Of a stretch of 64,000 bases of DNA, positions 15,734-23,777 are shown piece after piece (position 1 is the stretch's first letter; each line of letters starts with the position of its first letter). A program made the translations under genes and the position numbers. The DNA is from CADEFQ01 sp050249415 (GTDB lineage: Bacteria; Pseudomonadota; Gammaproteobacteria; Steroidobacterales; Steroidobacteraceae), in contig JBFWQO010000001.1 in assembly GCA_050249415.1 (NCBI GenBank), positions 124,001 through 188,000 on the forward strand. Direction: 5' to 3'. The notes below the pieces were generated by a model. It saw only the letters and a list, made by a program, of their open reading frames with translations. It did no database searches and was not told the origin of the DNA.

Positions 15734-16162
15734 ATGCAACAGCTGCTCGAGTACGCCGCCCGACATCCGTGGCTCGTGGGCGCCACCGGGCTCGCGCTCG
15801 TGATGGTGATCGCGTACGAGTTGCGCGCCCGTTCCCACGCCTACGCCGCGGTGTCGCCGCAGGAAGCGATCCGGCTCATGAACCAGCACGCGCTCGTGCT
15901 CGATATCCGCACACCCGAACAGTACGAGGCGGGCCATGTCGGCGGCGCGCGCCACCTGCCGTCGGCCGAAATCCTGAAGGCCGCCGAGACATTGAAGAAG
16001 CACCTCGAGAAGCCGATCGTCGTGTATGACGACAGCGGCGGCCTGGGCGCCGCGGCGGCGCGCCAGCTCGCGGCGCAGGGCTTCAAGAAGGCCGTGAACC
16101 TGCGCGGCGGCCTCGCCGCCTGGCGCGCCGAGAACCTGCCGGTCACACGGGGCACGAAGTGA
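15734..16162 (+). CDS. yibN: membrane-anchored rhodanese-like protein lacking the active-site Cys
   Basis: 142-aa protein with an N-terminal transmembrane helix (about residues 12-30) and a single rhodanese domain (about 40-138, with LVLDIRTPEQYEAGHVGGARHLP and NLRGGLAAWRAENLPV). The catalytic loop reads VVYDDSGGLG, so the Cys normally at about position 99 is Asp and no sulfurtransferase activity is expected. Length, topology and position before grxC-secB-gpsA match E. coli YibN. Its stop overlaps the grxC start region by four bases. Confidence 0.88.
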   Translation: MQQLLEYAARHPWLVGATGLALVMVIAYELRARSHAYAAVSPQEAIRLMNQHALVLDIRTPEQYEAGHVGGARHLPSAEILKAAETLKKHLEKPIVVYDDSGGLGAAAARQLAAQGFKKAVNLRGGLAAWRAENLPVTRGTK

Positions 16163-16422
16163 CGCCAGCGAAGATCGTGATGTACGCGACCGGCTGGTGC
16201 CCCTACTGCGCGCAGGCGCGCGAGCTCCTCGCCGCGAAAGGCGTGGCGTTCGAGGAAATCGACGTCGACGCGACCGGTCGCGAGGAAATGATCCGCCGCA
16301 GCGGCCGCGGCACGGTGCCGCAGATTTTCATCGGCGATACGCACGTCGGCGGCTCCGATGACCTGCATGCGCTCGACGCCGCCGGCAAACTGGATGCCAT
16401 ACTCGGGAGATCCCCATCGTGA
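16159..16422 (+). CDS. grxC: glutaredoxin 3
   Basis: 87-aa GSH-dependent thiol-disulfide oxidoreductase with the dithiol active site C-P-Y-C at residues 14-17, T-V-P-Q-I-F-I (cis-Pro loop) and GGSDDLHAL for glutathione binding. GTG start overlapping the rhodanese stop. Its own stop overlaps the secB GTG, so the three genes are translationally coupled. Confidence 0.95.
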   Translation: MTPAKIVMYATGWCPYCAQARELLAAKGVAFEEIDVDATGREEMIRRSGRGTVPQIFIGDTHVGGSDDLHALDAAGKLDAILGRSPS

Positions 16423-16886
16423 ACATTGAAACCCCCGCAGCCGCGGGCGACGGCACCGCGCCGCAACTCGCGCTGCAGATCGTCTACCTGAAGGACTGTT
16501 CGTTCGAGGCTCCGCAGGGGCCGCGCGTCGAAGAGAACTGGAACCCGCAGATCAACCTCGACCTGAACACGTCGGTGACCGTGCTCGGCGACGACCTGCG
16601 CGAAGTGCTGCTCACCGTCACGGTGTCGGCCAAGCAGGACGACAAGACCATGTTCCTCGTCGAGGTGAAACAGGCGGGCGCATTCGTGATGCGCAACCTG
16701 TCGGACGACGAGATGAAGCGCGCGCTGTCGAGCGTGTGCCCCGGCGTGCTGTTCCCGTACGCGCGCGCCGCGGTGTCGGGGCTCGTGACACAGGGCGGAT
16801 TTCCGCAGTTCCTGCTGCCGCCCGTGAACTTCGAAGCGCTGTACGCCCGCTCGGTCGCGGACGGGCAGAACGCGACGAAGAACTGA
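16419..16886 (+). CDS. secB: protein-export chaperone SecB
   Basis: Cytosolic tetrameric chaperone that keeps presecretory proteins unfolded and hands them to SecA. 155 aa, GTG start. Family signatures are visible: LQIVYLKDCSFEAP near residue 20, W-N-P-Q-I-N-L-D-L-N, and the C-terminal CPGVLFPYARAAVSGL..GGFPQFLLPPVNFEALY block. Second gene after yibN/grxC, one base before gpsA. Confidence 0.97.
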   Translation: MNIETPAAAGDGTAPQLALQIVYLKDCSFEAPQGPRVEENWNPQINLDLNTSVTVLGDDLREVLLTVTVSAKQDDKTMFLVEVKQAGAFVMRNLSDDEMKRALSSVCPGVLFPYARAAVSGLVTQGGFPQFLLPPVNFEALYARSVADGQNATKN

Positions 16887-16887
16887 C

Positions 16888-17922
16888 GTGGCTGCGGCCG
16901 CCACGCCGCGCGCGCCGGTCGCAGTCCTCGGCGCTGGCTCCTGGGGCACCGCGCTCGCGATCCAGTTCGCGCGCGCGGGGCACGGCGTGCGGCTCTGGAG
17001 CCGCGACGCCGCGCAACTCGCCCGCATCGGCAGCGAACGCGTCAATGCGCGCTACCTGCCGGACGCGCCGTTGCCCGCGGCTCTCACTGTCGAACCCGAT
17101 CTCGCCCGTGCGCTGCACGGCGCGCGCGACGCCGTCATCGTCGTGCCGAGCCACGCCTTTCGCGAACTGCTCGCGCGGGTGGCGCAGCTCGCGGATCCGC
17201 GCACCGGGCTGGCGTGGGCCACCAAGGGGTTCGAGCTGTCGAGCGGCCTGCTGCCGCACCAGGTGGCCCGCCAGCTGCTCGGCACGCGCACGGATTTCGC
17301 GGTGCTGTCCGGCCCGACTTTCGCGAAGGAAGTGGGCGCCGGACTGCCGACGGCCATGACGATCGCCTCGCCCGACGAATCGTTCGCGCACCGGCTCGCG
17401 GAGGATATTTCGTCCGACAAGTTCCGCGCGTACACGTCGACCGACATCGTCGGCGTCGAGACCGGCGGCGCGGTCAAGAACGTGCTCGCGGTCGGCGCGG
17501 GGCTCGCCGATGGCCTCGGGTTCGGCGCGAATACGCGCATCGCGCTGATCACGCGCGGGCTTGCGGAGATGATGCGCCTCGGCGTGGCGCTCGGTGGGCG
17601 CGCCGAAACTTTCATGGGTCTCGCGGGCCTCGGCGACCTCGTGCTGACCTGCACCGACGACCAGTCGCGCAACCGGCGGTTCGGGCTGCTGCTCGCGGCA
17701 GGCGCGAGCGCACCGGATGCGCTGCGCACGATCGGCCAGGTCGTCGAAGGCTACCCGGCCGCGCGCGCGGTGCTCGCCGTGGCGCAGCGCGAGGGCGTCT
17801 CGATGCCCATAGTCGAGGGCATCCACCGCACGCTCTACGACGGCGTGCCGGCCGCCGAAGTGGTGCGCGACCTGATGACCCGGCCCGTGCGCGCCGAGAC
17901 CGACGCTGCGCCAGGCGTTTGA
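16888..17922 (+). CDS. gpsA: glycerol-3-phosphate dehydrogenase [NAD(P)+]
   Basis: Cytosolic enzyme reducing dihydroxyacetone phosphate to sn-glycerol-3-phosphate for phospholipid synthesis. 344 aa with the Rossmann signature VLGAGSWGTALA at residues about 12-23, SGPTFAKEV, the catalytic Lys region GGAVKNVLAVGAG and the C-terminal domain NTRIALITRGLAEM. GTG start, one base after the secB stop. Last gene of the yibN operon. Confidence 0.96.
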   Translation: MAAAATPRAPVAVLGAGSWGTALAIQFARAGHGVRLWSRDAAQLARIGSERVNARYLPDAPLPAALTVEPDLARALHGARDAVIVVPSHAFRELLARVAQLADPRTGLAWATKGFELSSGLLPHQVARQLLGTRTDFAVLSGPTFAKEVGAGLPTAMTIASPDESFAHRLAEDISSDKFRAYTSTDIVGVETGGAVKNVLAVGAGLADGLGFGANTRIALITRGLAEMMRLGVALGGRAETFMGLAGLGDLVLTCTDDQSRNRRFGLLLAAGASAPDALRTIGQVVEGYPAARAVLAVAQREGVSMPIVEGIHRTLYDGVPAAEVVRDLMTRPVRAETDAAPGV

Positions 17923-17956
17923 TGCGTGAGCCCCGGCAGGGTGGGCCGCGCGCCCG

Positions 17957-18745
17957 CTACCTGCCCTCGAACTTCGGCGGGCGCTTTTCCAGGAATGCGC
18001 TGAACCCCTCGCGGAAGTCGCTCGTCTGCAGCAGCGGCAACGTTTGCAGGTAGGCCCGCTCGACGTGCGCGGAGAAACCCTCGGTGAGCGCCGCGCGCAT
18101 CATGCGCTTGGCCGCCTGCACGGCGAGCGGCGCGCAGCCGGCGAATTCCGCAGCGAGTGCGCGGGCCGCCGGCAGCAGGTCGCCCGCCTCGACGACTCGG
18201 CTCACGAGTCCGAGCTCGAGCGCCTCCGCCGCCGTGAGCGTCCGCCCCGAAAACACGAGCTCGGCGGTCTTCGACCAGCCGATGAGCCGCGGCAGGTACC
18301 AGGTGCCGCCGGTTTCGGGCATGACACCCCGCTTCGTGAAGGCCGCCGCGAGCCGGGCGTGGCTCGCGCAGATGCGCACATCGCACCCGAGTGCGAGATC
18401 GAGCCCGAAGCCCGCGGCTCCGCCGTTGATCGCGCCGATCACCGGCTTGTCGATCTCGTGCAGCACGATGGGGGGGAAGTCCCGCAGTTCGAGTGACGGC
18501 GCAATCTTGAAGCCGCCACGCGCGACGCCTTCGTCGCTCGCGGCATCCTGCAGGTCGAGCCCGGCGCAGAAGGCGCGGCCGGCACCGGTGATGATCACGG
18601 CACGCACTTCGGAGTCGCGCCCGGCCGCCACCAGCGCCGCGGACAGCGCGAGCAGCATCGGCTGCGAGATCGTGTTCATGCGTTCGGGGCGATTCAGCGT
18701 GATCGTCGCCACGTGGCCGTCACGCTCGCTGGTCACGTCACTCAT
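17957..18745 (-). CDS. enoyl-CoA hydratase/isomerase family protein
   Basis: Crotonase-fold protein, 262 aa. The oxyanion-hole segments are visible as AFCAGLDLQD near residue 60 and the INGGAAGFGLDLALGCDVR block (106-124). Glu/Asp residues near ETGGTWYLPRLIG fit a hydratase or isomerase, but the exact reaction is not decidable. It lies 6 nt downstream of the LLM oxidoreductase on the same strand, suggesting a shared degradative function. Confidence 0.9.
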   Translation of the reverse strand: MSDVTSERDGHVATITLNRPERMNTISQPMLLALSAALVAAGRDSEVRAVIITGAGRAFCAGLDLQDAASDEGVARGGFKIAPSLELRDFPPIVLHEIDKPVIGAINGGAAGFGLDLALGCDVRICASHARLAAAFTKRGVMPETGGTWYLPRLIGWSKTAELVFSGRTLTAAEALELGLVSRVVEAGDLLPAARALAAEFAGCAPLAVQAAKRMMRAALTEGFSAHVERAYLQTLPLLQTSDFREGFSAFLEKRPPKFEGR

Positions 18746-18751
18746 GGCGAC

Positions 18752-19822
18752 TCACTTCTGGTGCAGGCGTTCGACGGCCACGCGGGCGCGGTCCGGATCG
18801 CGCCGCGCCTCATCGACCAGCACGAGGGTAATGGTGCGGTAGAGGCCATCGGCCTTGGCGCGGATCGCGTCGGCGAGCCCGTCGAAGGTGGAGATGACGG
18901 CCCATTCCTCCAGCATTTCGTCGGTGATGAGCGCGGGCATCTCGGCCCATTTGCCGGCGACCGAGAGCTGGTGGAGCTTCGCGCCCACATCTTCCCAGCC
19001 GTGGTGCGCGAACACGCCGTGATAGGAGCGCGTCGAGCCGTAGAAGGAAATCTGCCTGCGCAGCTTGTCCCTCGCCTTCGCGAGTTCCGCCTCGTCGCGC
19101 CCGAGCGCCATGAAGGGCGCACCGACGAAATCGAAGTCCGCGAGCGAGCGAGCGGCCTTGGCCGCGCCCTCGGCGATCGCGGGGCGGATCACGTCGCGCG
19201 TGTAGCGGAAGGTCGCGATCGGATGCAGGCGCAGCCCGTCGCACAGCTCGCCCGACAGGCGCGCCATGTAGGGATTGACCGCCGCGACATACAGCGGCAC
19301 GTGCGGGTGATCGATGGGGCCCGGATTGAAAAACGGCGGCAGCATCGTGAACCGGTAATGCTCGCCCTCGAAGAACGTGGGCTTCTGCGGGTCCTGGAAG
19401 CTCGCGAAGATGGCCTGCAGACACTGCATGTACTCGCGCATGCGGGGCCCCGGCGCACCCGTCCACGGTGTGGAGTAGCGCCGCTCGTTGTGACCCTTCA
19501 CCTGTGTGCCGAGCCCGAGGTTGAAGCGCCCGCCGGAGAAATGCTGCAGGTCCCAGGCCATCTGCGCGGTCACCATCGGGCTGCGCGGAAACGAGACCGC
19601 GACGTTCGTGCCCACGGTGATCTTCTTCGTGTTCGCCGCGGCGATCATCAGCGGCAGGAATGCGTCGTGGCCCGCCTCGGCGGTCGTGACCCCATCGAAG
19701 CCCAGATCCTCGAGGAGCTTCGCGCGCTGCGCGATCTGCTCGATCGTGATCCGCTCCTGGCCCTGGGCGGCATACTGCTGTGTGTCGGGTCCGAAGAGCG
19801 TGGCTTCGACGCGTAATGCCAT
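18752..19822 (-). CDS. LLM class (luciferase-like) flavin oxidoreductase
   Basis: 356-aa TIM-barrel luciferase-like monooxygenase. N-terminal LLEDLGFDGVTTAEAGHDAFLP, the ITVGTNVAVSFPRSP strand and FNLGLGTQVKGHNERRY are characteristic of the group often annotated as F420-dependent (TIGR03617-like). FMN-dependent members look very similar, and F420 use in a gammaproteobacterium would need evidence. It probably forms a two-gene operon with the crotonase. Substrate unknown. Confidence 0.88.
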   Translation of the reverse strand: MALRVEATLFGPDTQQYAAQGQERITIEQIAQRAKLLEDLGFDGVTTAEAGHDAFLPLMIAAANTKKITVGTNVAVSFPRSPMVTAQMAWDLQHFSGGRFNLGLGTQVKGHNERRYSTPWTGAPGPRMREYMQCLQAIFASFQDPQKPTFFEGEHYRFTMLPPFFNPGPIDHPHVPLYVAAVNPYMARLSGELCDGLRLHPIATFRYTRDVIRPAIAEGAAKAARSLADFDFVGAPFMALGRDEAELAKARDKLRRQISFYGSTRSYHGVFAHHGWEDVGAKLHQLSVAGKWAEMPALITDEMLEEWAVISTFDGLADAIRAKADGLYRTITLVLVDEARRDPDRARVAVERLHQK

Positions 19823-19894
19823 CGGCGCAATCCTCTGTCATGGGTGGCGAACGGGGCAGGGCGGCGCCGGACCGGGCCGGCGCGCGCCGCCACA

Positions 19895-21196
19895 TCATAG
19901 CTTAGCCGGCAGACCGGGATCCCCGTGGTCCCCGCCTTGATCCAGCGCAAGGGCGCGCCGCTCGCTGCGCTCGACGATCGCCGCGACCGCCATGTCGGCC
20001 GTGACATTCGAGACCGTGCGGAAAATGTCGGGCACCACTTCCACCGCGAGCAGGACCGGCAGCAACTCGAGCGGCATGCCCATGGCGAGCGCGATCGGCA
20101 CCGTGCCGGTGAAGAACGAAGTCTGCCCGGGCAGGCCGACCGAGCTCAGGCTGTTCACGGCCGCGACGAGCATGCCCGCGGCGAGCACGGTCGCGCCGAC
20201 CGCGATGCCGTAAACGTGCGCGACGAACAGTACCACCGCGAGATTCATCGACGGGCTGCTCACGCGAAAGAGGGTCACCGCGAGCGGCAGCGTGATCGAC
20301 GACACGCGCTCGGACACGCCGAGCGTTTCGCGGGCGCCGGTGAGCATCGCCGGTAGCGAGGCCAGCGACGATTGCGTGCTGAAGGCCACCACCTGGGCGG
20401 GCGCCGCCGCGCGCGCGAAGCGCGCGATCGACACGCGACCGAAGGCGACCGCGCACGGATACGCCATGACCGCCAGCAGCAGGCCGACGGCGCACAGCAG
20501 CACGAGGTAGTACACGATGCCGCCCGCGGCGGTGAGACCGCCGCGCAGGCCGACGCCGAGCGCCAGCACGAACACGCCGACCGGCGCCGCCCACAGCACC
20601 CAGTGCACGATCACGAGCATCGCGTCGCCGGTCGCCTGGAAGAACCCGACCAGCGGCGCCCGCTGCGCCGTCGCGAGCCGCGCGGCCGCGAAGCCGAAGA
20701 ACACCGAGAACACGACCAGCGGCAACATCGTCCCGGAGACGGCGCTCGCGACCGGGTTGACGGGAATCAGGCCGGTGAGCCATTCACCGGGCGGCGGCAT
20801 CGCGGGTACGACCGTCGTGTCGGCGCTGGCGCCGGCGCGCAATGCGATGCGCGCGGCGTCGTCGAGCGGCCACAGGGCGAGCGTCCCTTGCATGAAGGCG
20901 GCGCCGATCACGACGGACAGGACGTAGCCCGCCACGAACAGCGCGATCGCGCGGCCGGCGAGCCGCCCTGTCGCCGCCGTTTCGACCGCGGATGCGATAC
21001 CGGTGATCAGGAGCGCGACGACCAGCGGTATCACGGTCATGCGCAGGGCATTGAGCCAGAGCGTGCCGATCGGTTCGAGCGCGGCGACGAGCCACGCGAA
21101 CGTCGTGGCGCCGGTCGCGGCGATGGCGACGCCGCACGCCATGCCGACGAGGAGTGCGGCCACGATCCAGCCGCCGTTCATTCGCCTGTCATGCAT
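19895..21196 (-). CDS. dicarboxylate/amino acid:cation symporter (DAACS)
   Basis: Sodium- or proton-coupled carboxylate/amino-acid carrier of the GltP/DctA fold, 433 aa, with eight or so hydrophobic helices and hairpin regions. The substrate-binding repeats are visible as AFSTQSSLASLPAML (HP1 serine-rich tip) and SVGLPGQTSFFTGTVPIA (HP2). The TM7 NMDGT-type motif is replaced by S-P-S-M-N-L, so the ion/substrate preference may differ from DctA. The start overlaps the trmL stop by 8 bp. A second, only distantly similar DAACS gene lies at 58237-59472. Confidence 0.88.
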   Translation of the reverse strand: MHDRRMNGGWIVAALLVGMACGVAIAATGATTFAWLVAALEPIGTLWLNALRMTVIPLVVALLITGIASAVETAATGRLAGRAIALFVAGYVLSVVIGAAFMQGTLALWPLDDAARIALRAGASADTTVVPAMPPPGEWLTGLIPVNPVASAVSGTMLPLVVFSVFFGFAAARLATAQRAPLVGFFQATGDAMLVIVHWVLWAAPVGVFVLALGVGLRGGLTAAGGIVYYLVLLCAVGLLLAVMAYPCAVAFGRVSIARFARAAAPAQVVAFSTQSSLASLPAMLTGARETLGVSERVSSITLPLAVTLFRVSSPSMNLAVVLFVAHVYGIAVGATVLAAGMLVAAVNSLSSVGLPGQTSFFTGTVPIALAMGMPLELLPVLLAVEVVPDIFRTVSNVTADMAVAAIVERSERRALALDQGGDHGDPGLPAKL

Positions 21197-21644
21197 AGTC
21201 ACATTGCCTCCAGGCTTCGTAGACGACCACCGCGACGGCATTCGACAGGTTGAGGCTGCGGTTGGCCGGCCGCATCGGCAACGACAGGTGATGCCCGGGC
21301 GCGATCGCGGCGAGCACCGCTGCCGGCAGCCCGGTGCGCTCGGATCCGAAAAGCAGCGCGTCCCCCGGCAGGAAGGCGGCGGCGCTGTGCGCGCGTTCCC
21401 CACCCGTCTCGATGGCGAACCAGCGCGCCGCGCCGAGCGCCGCGCGACACGCGGCGATATCCGCATGGACCGCCACGGTCGCGAGATCGTCGTAGTCGAG
21501 CCCCGCGCGCCGCAGCGAGCGCTTGTCGAGTGTGAAGCCGAGCGGACGCACGAGATGCAGCTGCGCGCCCGTGTTCGCGCACAGGCGGATGATGTTGCCC
21601 GTGTTCGGCGGGATCTCCGGCTGGTACAGCACCACGTGGAACAT
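21189..21644 (-). CDS. trmL: tRNA (cytidine(34)-2'-O)-methyltransferase
   Basis: SPOUT-class methyltransferase that 2'-O-methylates the wobble nucleotide of tRNA-Leu. 151 aa with MFHVVLYQPEIPPNTGNIIRLCANTG at the N terminus (given in part), LLFGSERTGLP and the C-terminal knot sequence NRSLNLSNAVAVVVYEAWRQ. The start is the ATG at 21644. A TATAAG hexamer within the palindromic repeat ends 7 nt upstream, so the message may be leaderless. Divergent from pyrD. Confidence 0.95.
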   Translation of the reverse strand: MFHVVLYQPEIPPNTGNIIRLCANTGAQLHLVRPLGFTLDKRSLRRAGLDYDDLATVAVHADIAACRAALGAARWFAIETGGERAHSAAAFLPGDALLFGSERTGLPAAVLAAIAPGHHLSLPMRPANRSLNLSNAVAVVVYEAWRQCDYA

Positions 21645-21647
21645 ACG

Positions 21648-21673
21648 GGAGCTTATAGCCCATGGCCTATAAT
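21648..21673. repeat. AGCTATAAGCT-type palindromic repeat, copy b (bidirectional promoter)
   Basis: GGAGCTTATAGCCCATGGCC followed by TATAAT. On the minus strand it supplies TATAAG (21652-21657) 7 nt before trmL. On the plus strand its end supplies TATAAT (21668-21673) 6 nt before the preferred pyrD start. It therefore spans the entire trmL-pyrD divergent promoter region. Confidence 0.6.
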
Positions 21674-21679
21674 TATCGA

Positions 21680-22660
21680 ATGTCCCCCGCCGCCAAGACG
21701 CCCGCAAATTCCCTGTCCCTCGACTTCTGCGGCCTCGCCTTCGCCTCACCCGTCGTACTGCTATCCGGCTGTGTCGGCTTCGGCGAGGAGTACACGCGGA
21801 TCGAGGGGTTCTCGAACCGCGACGCCGGCGCGATCGTGCTGAAGGGCACGACCGGCAAGGCGCGGCCCGGCAATCCGCCGCACCGCGTCTATGAAACGCC
21901 GATGGGCATGCTGAATGCGATCGGGCTGCAGAACCCGGGAGTCGATCACGTCGTCGCGCACATCCTGCCCGGGCTCGACTTCTCGGAGACGCGGTTCATC
22001 GCCAACGTGTCGGGCTCCACCCTCGACGAATACGTCGAGGTGACGCGCAAGTTCGACGACTCGCCGATCGATGCCATCGAGATCAACATCTCCTGCCCGA
22101 ATGTCAAGGAAGGCGGCGTCGTGTTCGGCAATTCGCCGGAGATGTCCGGGCGCGTCGTCGCGGCCTGCCGCGCGGTGACGCGCAAGCCGCTGATCACCAA
22201 GCTGTCGCCGAACCAGACCGACATCCGCGAGAACGCCCGCCGCTGCATCGAGGCGGGCACCGATGCGCTCGCCGTGATCAACACCGTGATGGGCATGGCG
22301 ATCGATGCCGCGACGCGCCGGCCGTTCCTCGGCAATGTGCAGGGCGGCCTGTCGGGCCCCGCGATCAAGCCGATCGCGCTGCTGAAGGTGCACCAGGTGT
22401 ACGAGGTGGCCGCCCCGCACCGCATCCCGATCATCGGCCAGGGCGGCATCACGAGCGCGACCGACGCGATCGAGTTCCTCATCGCGGGCGCCACCGCGGT
22501 CGGCATCGGTACGGCGCTCTTCTACGATCCGATGGCCTGCAAAAAGGTCAATGCCGGTATCGCCGCCTACCTGCAATCGCACGGCATCGCGAGCGTGCGC
22601 GACCTCGTCGGCACGCTGCGCACCGGGCGCGACATCGTGGATACGCCGGTATCGGGATAG
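21680..22660 (+). CDS. pyrD: dihydroorotate dehydrogenase, class 1 type
   Basis: FMN TIM-barrel enzyme of pyrimidine synthesis (dihydroorotate to orotate), 326 aa. The catalytic Cys of class 1 enzymes is present in INISCPNVKEGG, together with the C-terminal phosphate loop GQGGITSATDAIEFLIAGATAVGIGTALFYDP (given as pattern). Membrane-bound class 2 enzymes use Ser and have an N-terminal helix that is absent here. Class 1B normally pairs with PyrK, which is not nearby. The ATG at 21680 is preferred: the one at 21662 is inside the palindromic repeat and overlaps the -10. Confidence 0.9.
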   Translation: MSPAAKTPANSLSLDFCGLAFASPVVLLSGCVGFGEEYTRIEGFSNRDAGAIVLKGTTGKARPGNPPHRVYETPMGMLNAIGLQNPGVDHVVAHILPGLDFSETRFIANVSGSTLDEYVEVTRKFDDSPIDAIEINISCPNVKEGGVVFGNSPEMSGRVVAACRAVTRKPLITKLSPNQTDIRENARRCIEAGTDALAVINTVMGMAIDAATRRPFLGNVQGGLSGPAIKPIALLKVHQVYEVAAPHRIPIIGQGGITSATDAIEFLIAGATAVGIGTALFYDPMACKKVNAGIAAYLQSHGIASVRDLVGTLRTGRDIVDTPVSG

Positions 22661-22664
22661 CGCC

Positions 22665-23777
22665 ATGCACCGCGCCGCGGGCCTGCCGACCTCCTGCGGC
22701 GCGCTCGCGCTGCTCATCGCCTGCACGCCCCCGCCGCCCGCGGCGCATGATGGCGCAGTCGTCAACGTCTACAGCTCACCCGGTTATCTCGCCGCCGACA
22801 CGCTCGCGAACTTCGAGGCGCGCCACCACATCAGGGTGAACTACGGCGTCTTCGACTCGAACCAGCTGCTCGAGTCGAAGCTGCTCGCCGGCGGCTCGGG
22901 CTATGACGTGGTGGTGCCCGGCGCGGGCTCGGTCGAGCGCCTCGCCCGCGCCGGCGCCTTGCGCAAGATCGATCCCGGCCTGCTGCCGGACCTGCCGAAC
23001 CTCGACCCGGCGATCGCGGCCGCGGCGCGCGATCTCGCGCGCACCGGAGCCGATTACGGCGTGCCGTACGTGTGGGGCACGAACGGCTTCATGTACGACC
23101 GCGCGAAGATCCGCGCCCGGCTCGCCGACGCGCCGGTCGACAGCTGGGCGATGGTGTTCGACCCGCGCGTCGTCGCGCACTTCGCCGATTGTGGCGTCGT
23201 GCTCTTCGATACACCCGTCGCCGTCGTGCCGCATGTGCTCGCGTGGCTCGGGCGCGACCCGAACAGCGAGGACCTCGGCGATCTGGCGGCCGCGGGCGCA
23301 GCCCTCGCGGCGATCCGCCCGTTCATCCGCTACCTGTCGAACACGCGACAGTTCACCGACCTGCCGAACGGCAACGTGTGCCTCGCGCTGTCGGGCAACG
23401 GCGATGCATTCCAGGCGCGCGCCGGCGCACGGCGCGCGCGCACCGGCGTCGACCTCGCCTACTCGGTGCCGCGCGAGGGCGCGCAGGTGTGGTTCGACAT
23501 GCTCGCGATCCCCGCCGGTGCGCCTCACGTCGCGAATGCGCACCGCTTCATCGATTACCTGCTCGACCCGCAGGTGGCGGCCGCCATGACGAATGCCACC
23601 GGCTTCGCGACCGCCAACGCCGCCGCGCGCCGGTACATCGACCCGGCACTGCTCGCGGACCCGCTCGTTTTCCCGCCGCGCGACGCGCGTGAGCACCTGT
23701 TCCCCGACCCGATGAAGTCCGACGCCTACATGCGCGCGCGGCTGCGGATGTGGACCCGCTTCAAGACGGGGCGCTGA
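22665..23777 (+). CDS. extracellular solute-binding lipoprotein (PotD/PotF-like)
   Basis: 370-aa periplasmic binding protein of the spermidine/putrescine type. A short signal ends in a lipobox-like L-I-A-C (Cys about 20), followed by VVNVYSSPGYLAADTLANFE, a GSGYDVVVPGAG strand and GVPYVWGTNGFMYD, all typical of PotD/PotF. No ABC permease or ATPase is adjacent, so it may be an orphan or work with a distant transporter. It starts 4 nt after pyrD and its 3' end overlaps the convergent mscS gene by 17 bp. Confidence 0.85.
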   Translation: MHRAAGLPTSCGALALLIACTPPPPAAHDGAVVNVYSSPGYLAADTLANFEARHHIRVNYGVFDSNQLLESKLLAGGSGYDVVVPGAGSVERLARAGALRKIDPGLLPDLPNLDPAIAAAARDLARTGADYGVPYVWGTNGFMYDRAKIRARLADAPVDSWAMVFDPRVVAHFADCGVVLFDTPVAVVPHVLAWLGRDPNSEDLGDLAAAGAALAAIRPFIRYLSNTRQFTDLPNGNVCLALSGNGDAFQARAGARRARTGVDLAYSVPREGAQVWFDMLAIPAGAPHVANAHRFIDYLLDPQVAAAMTNATGFATANAAARRYIDPALLADPLVFPPRDAREHLFPDPMKSDAYMRARLRMWTRFKTGR

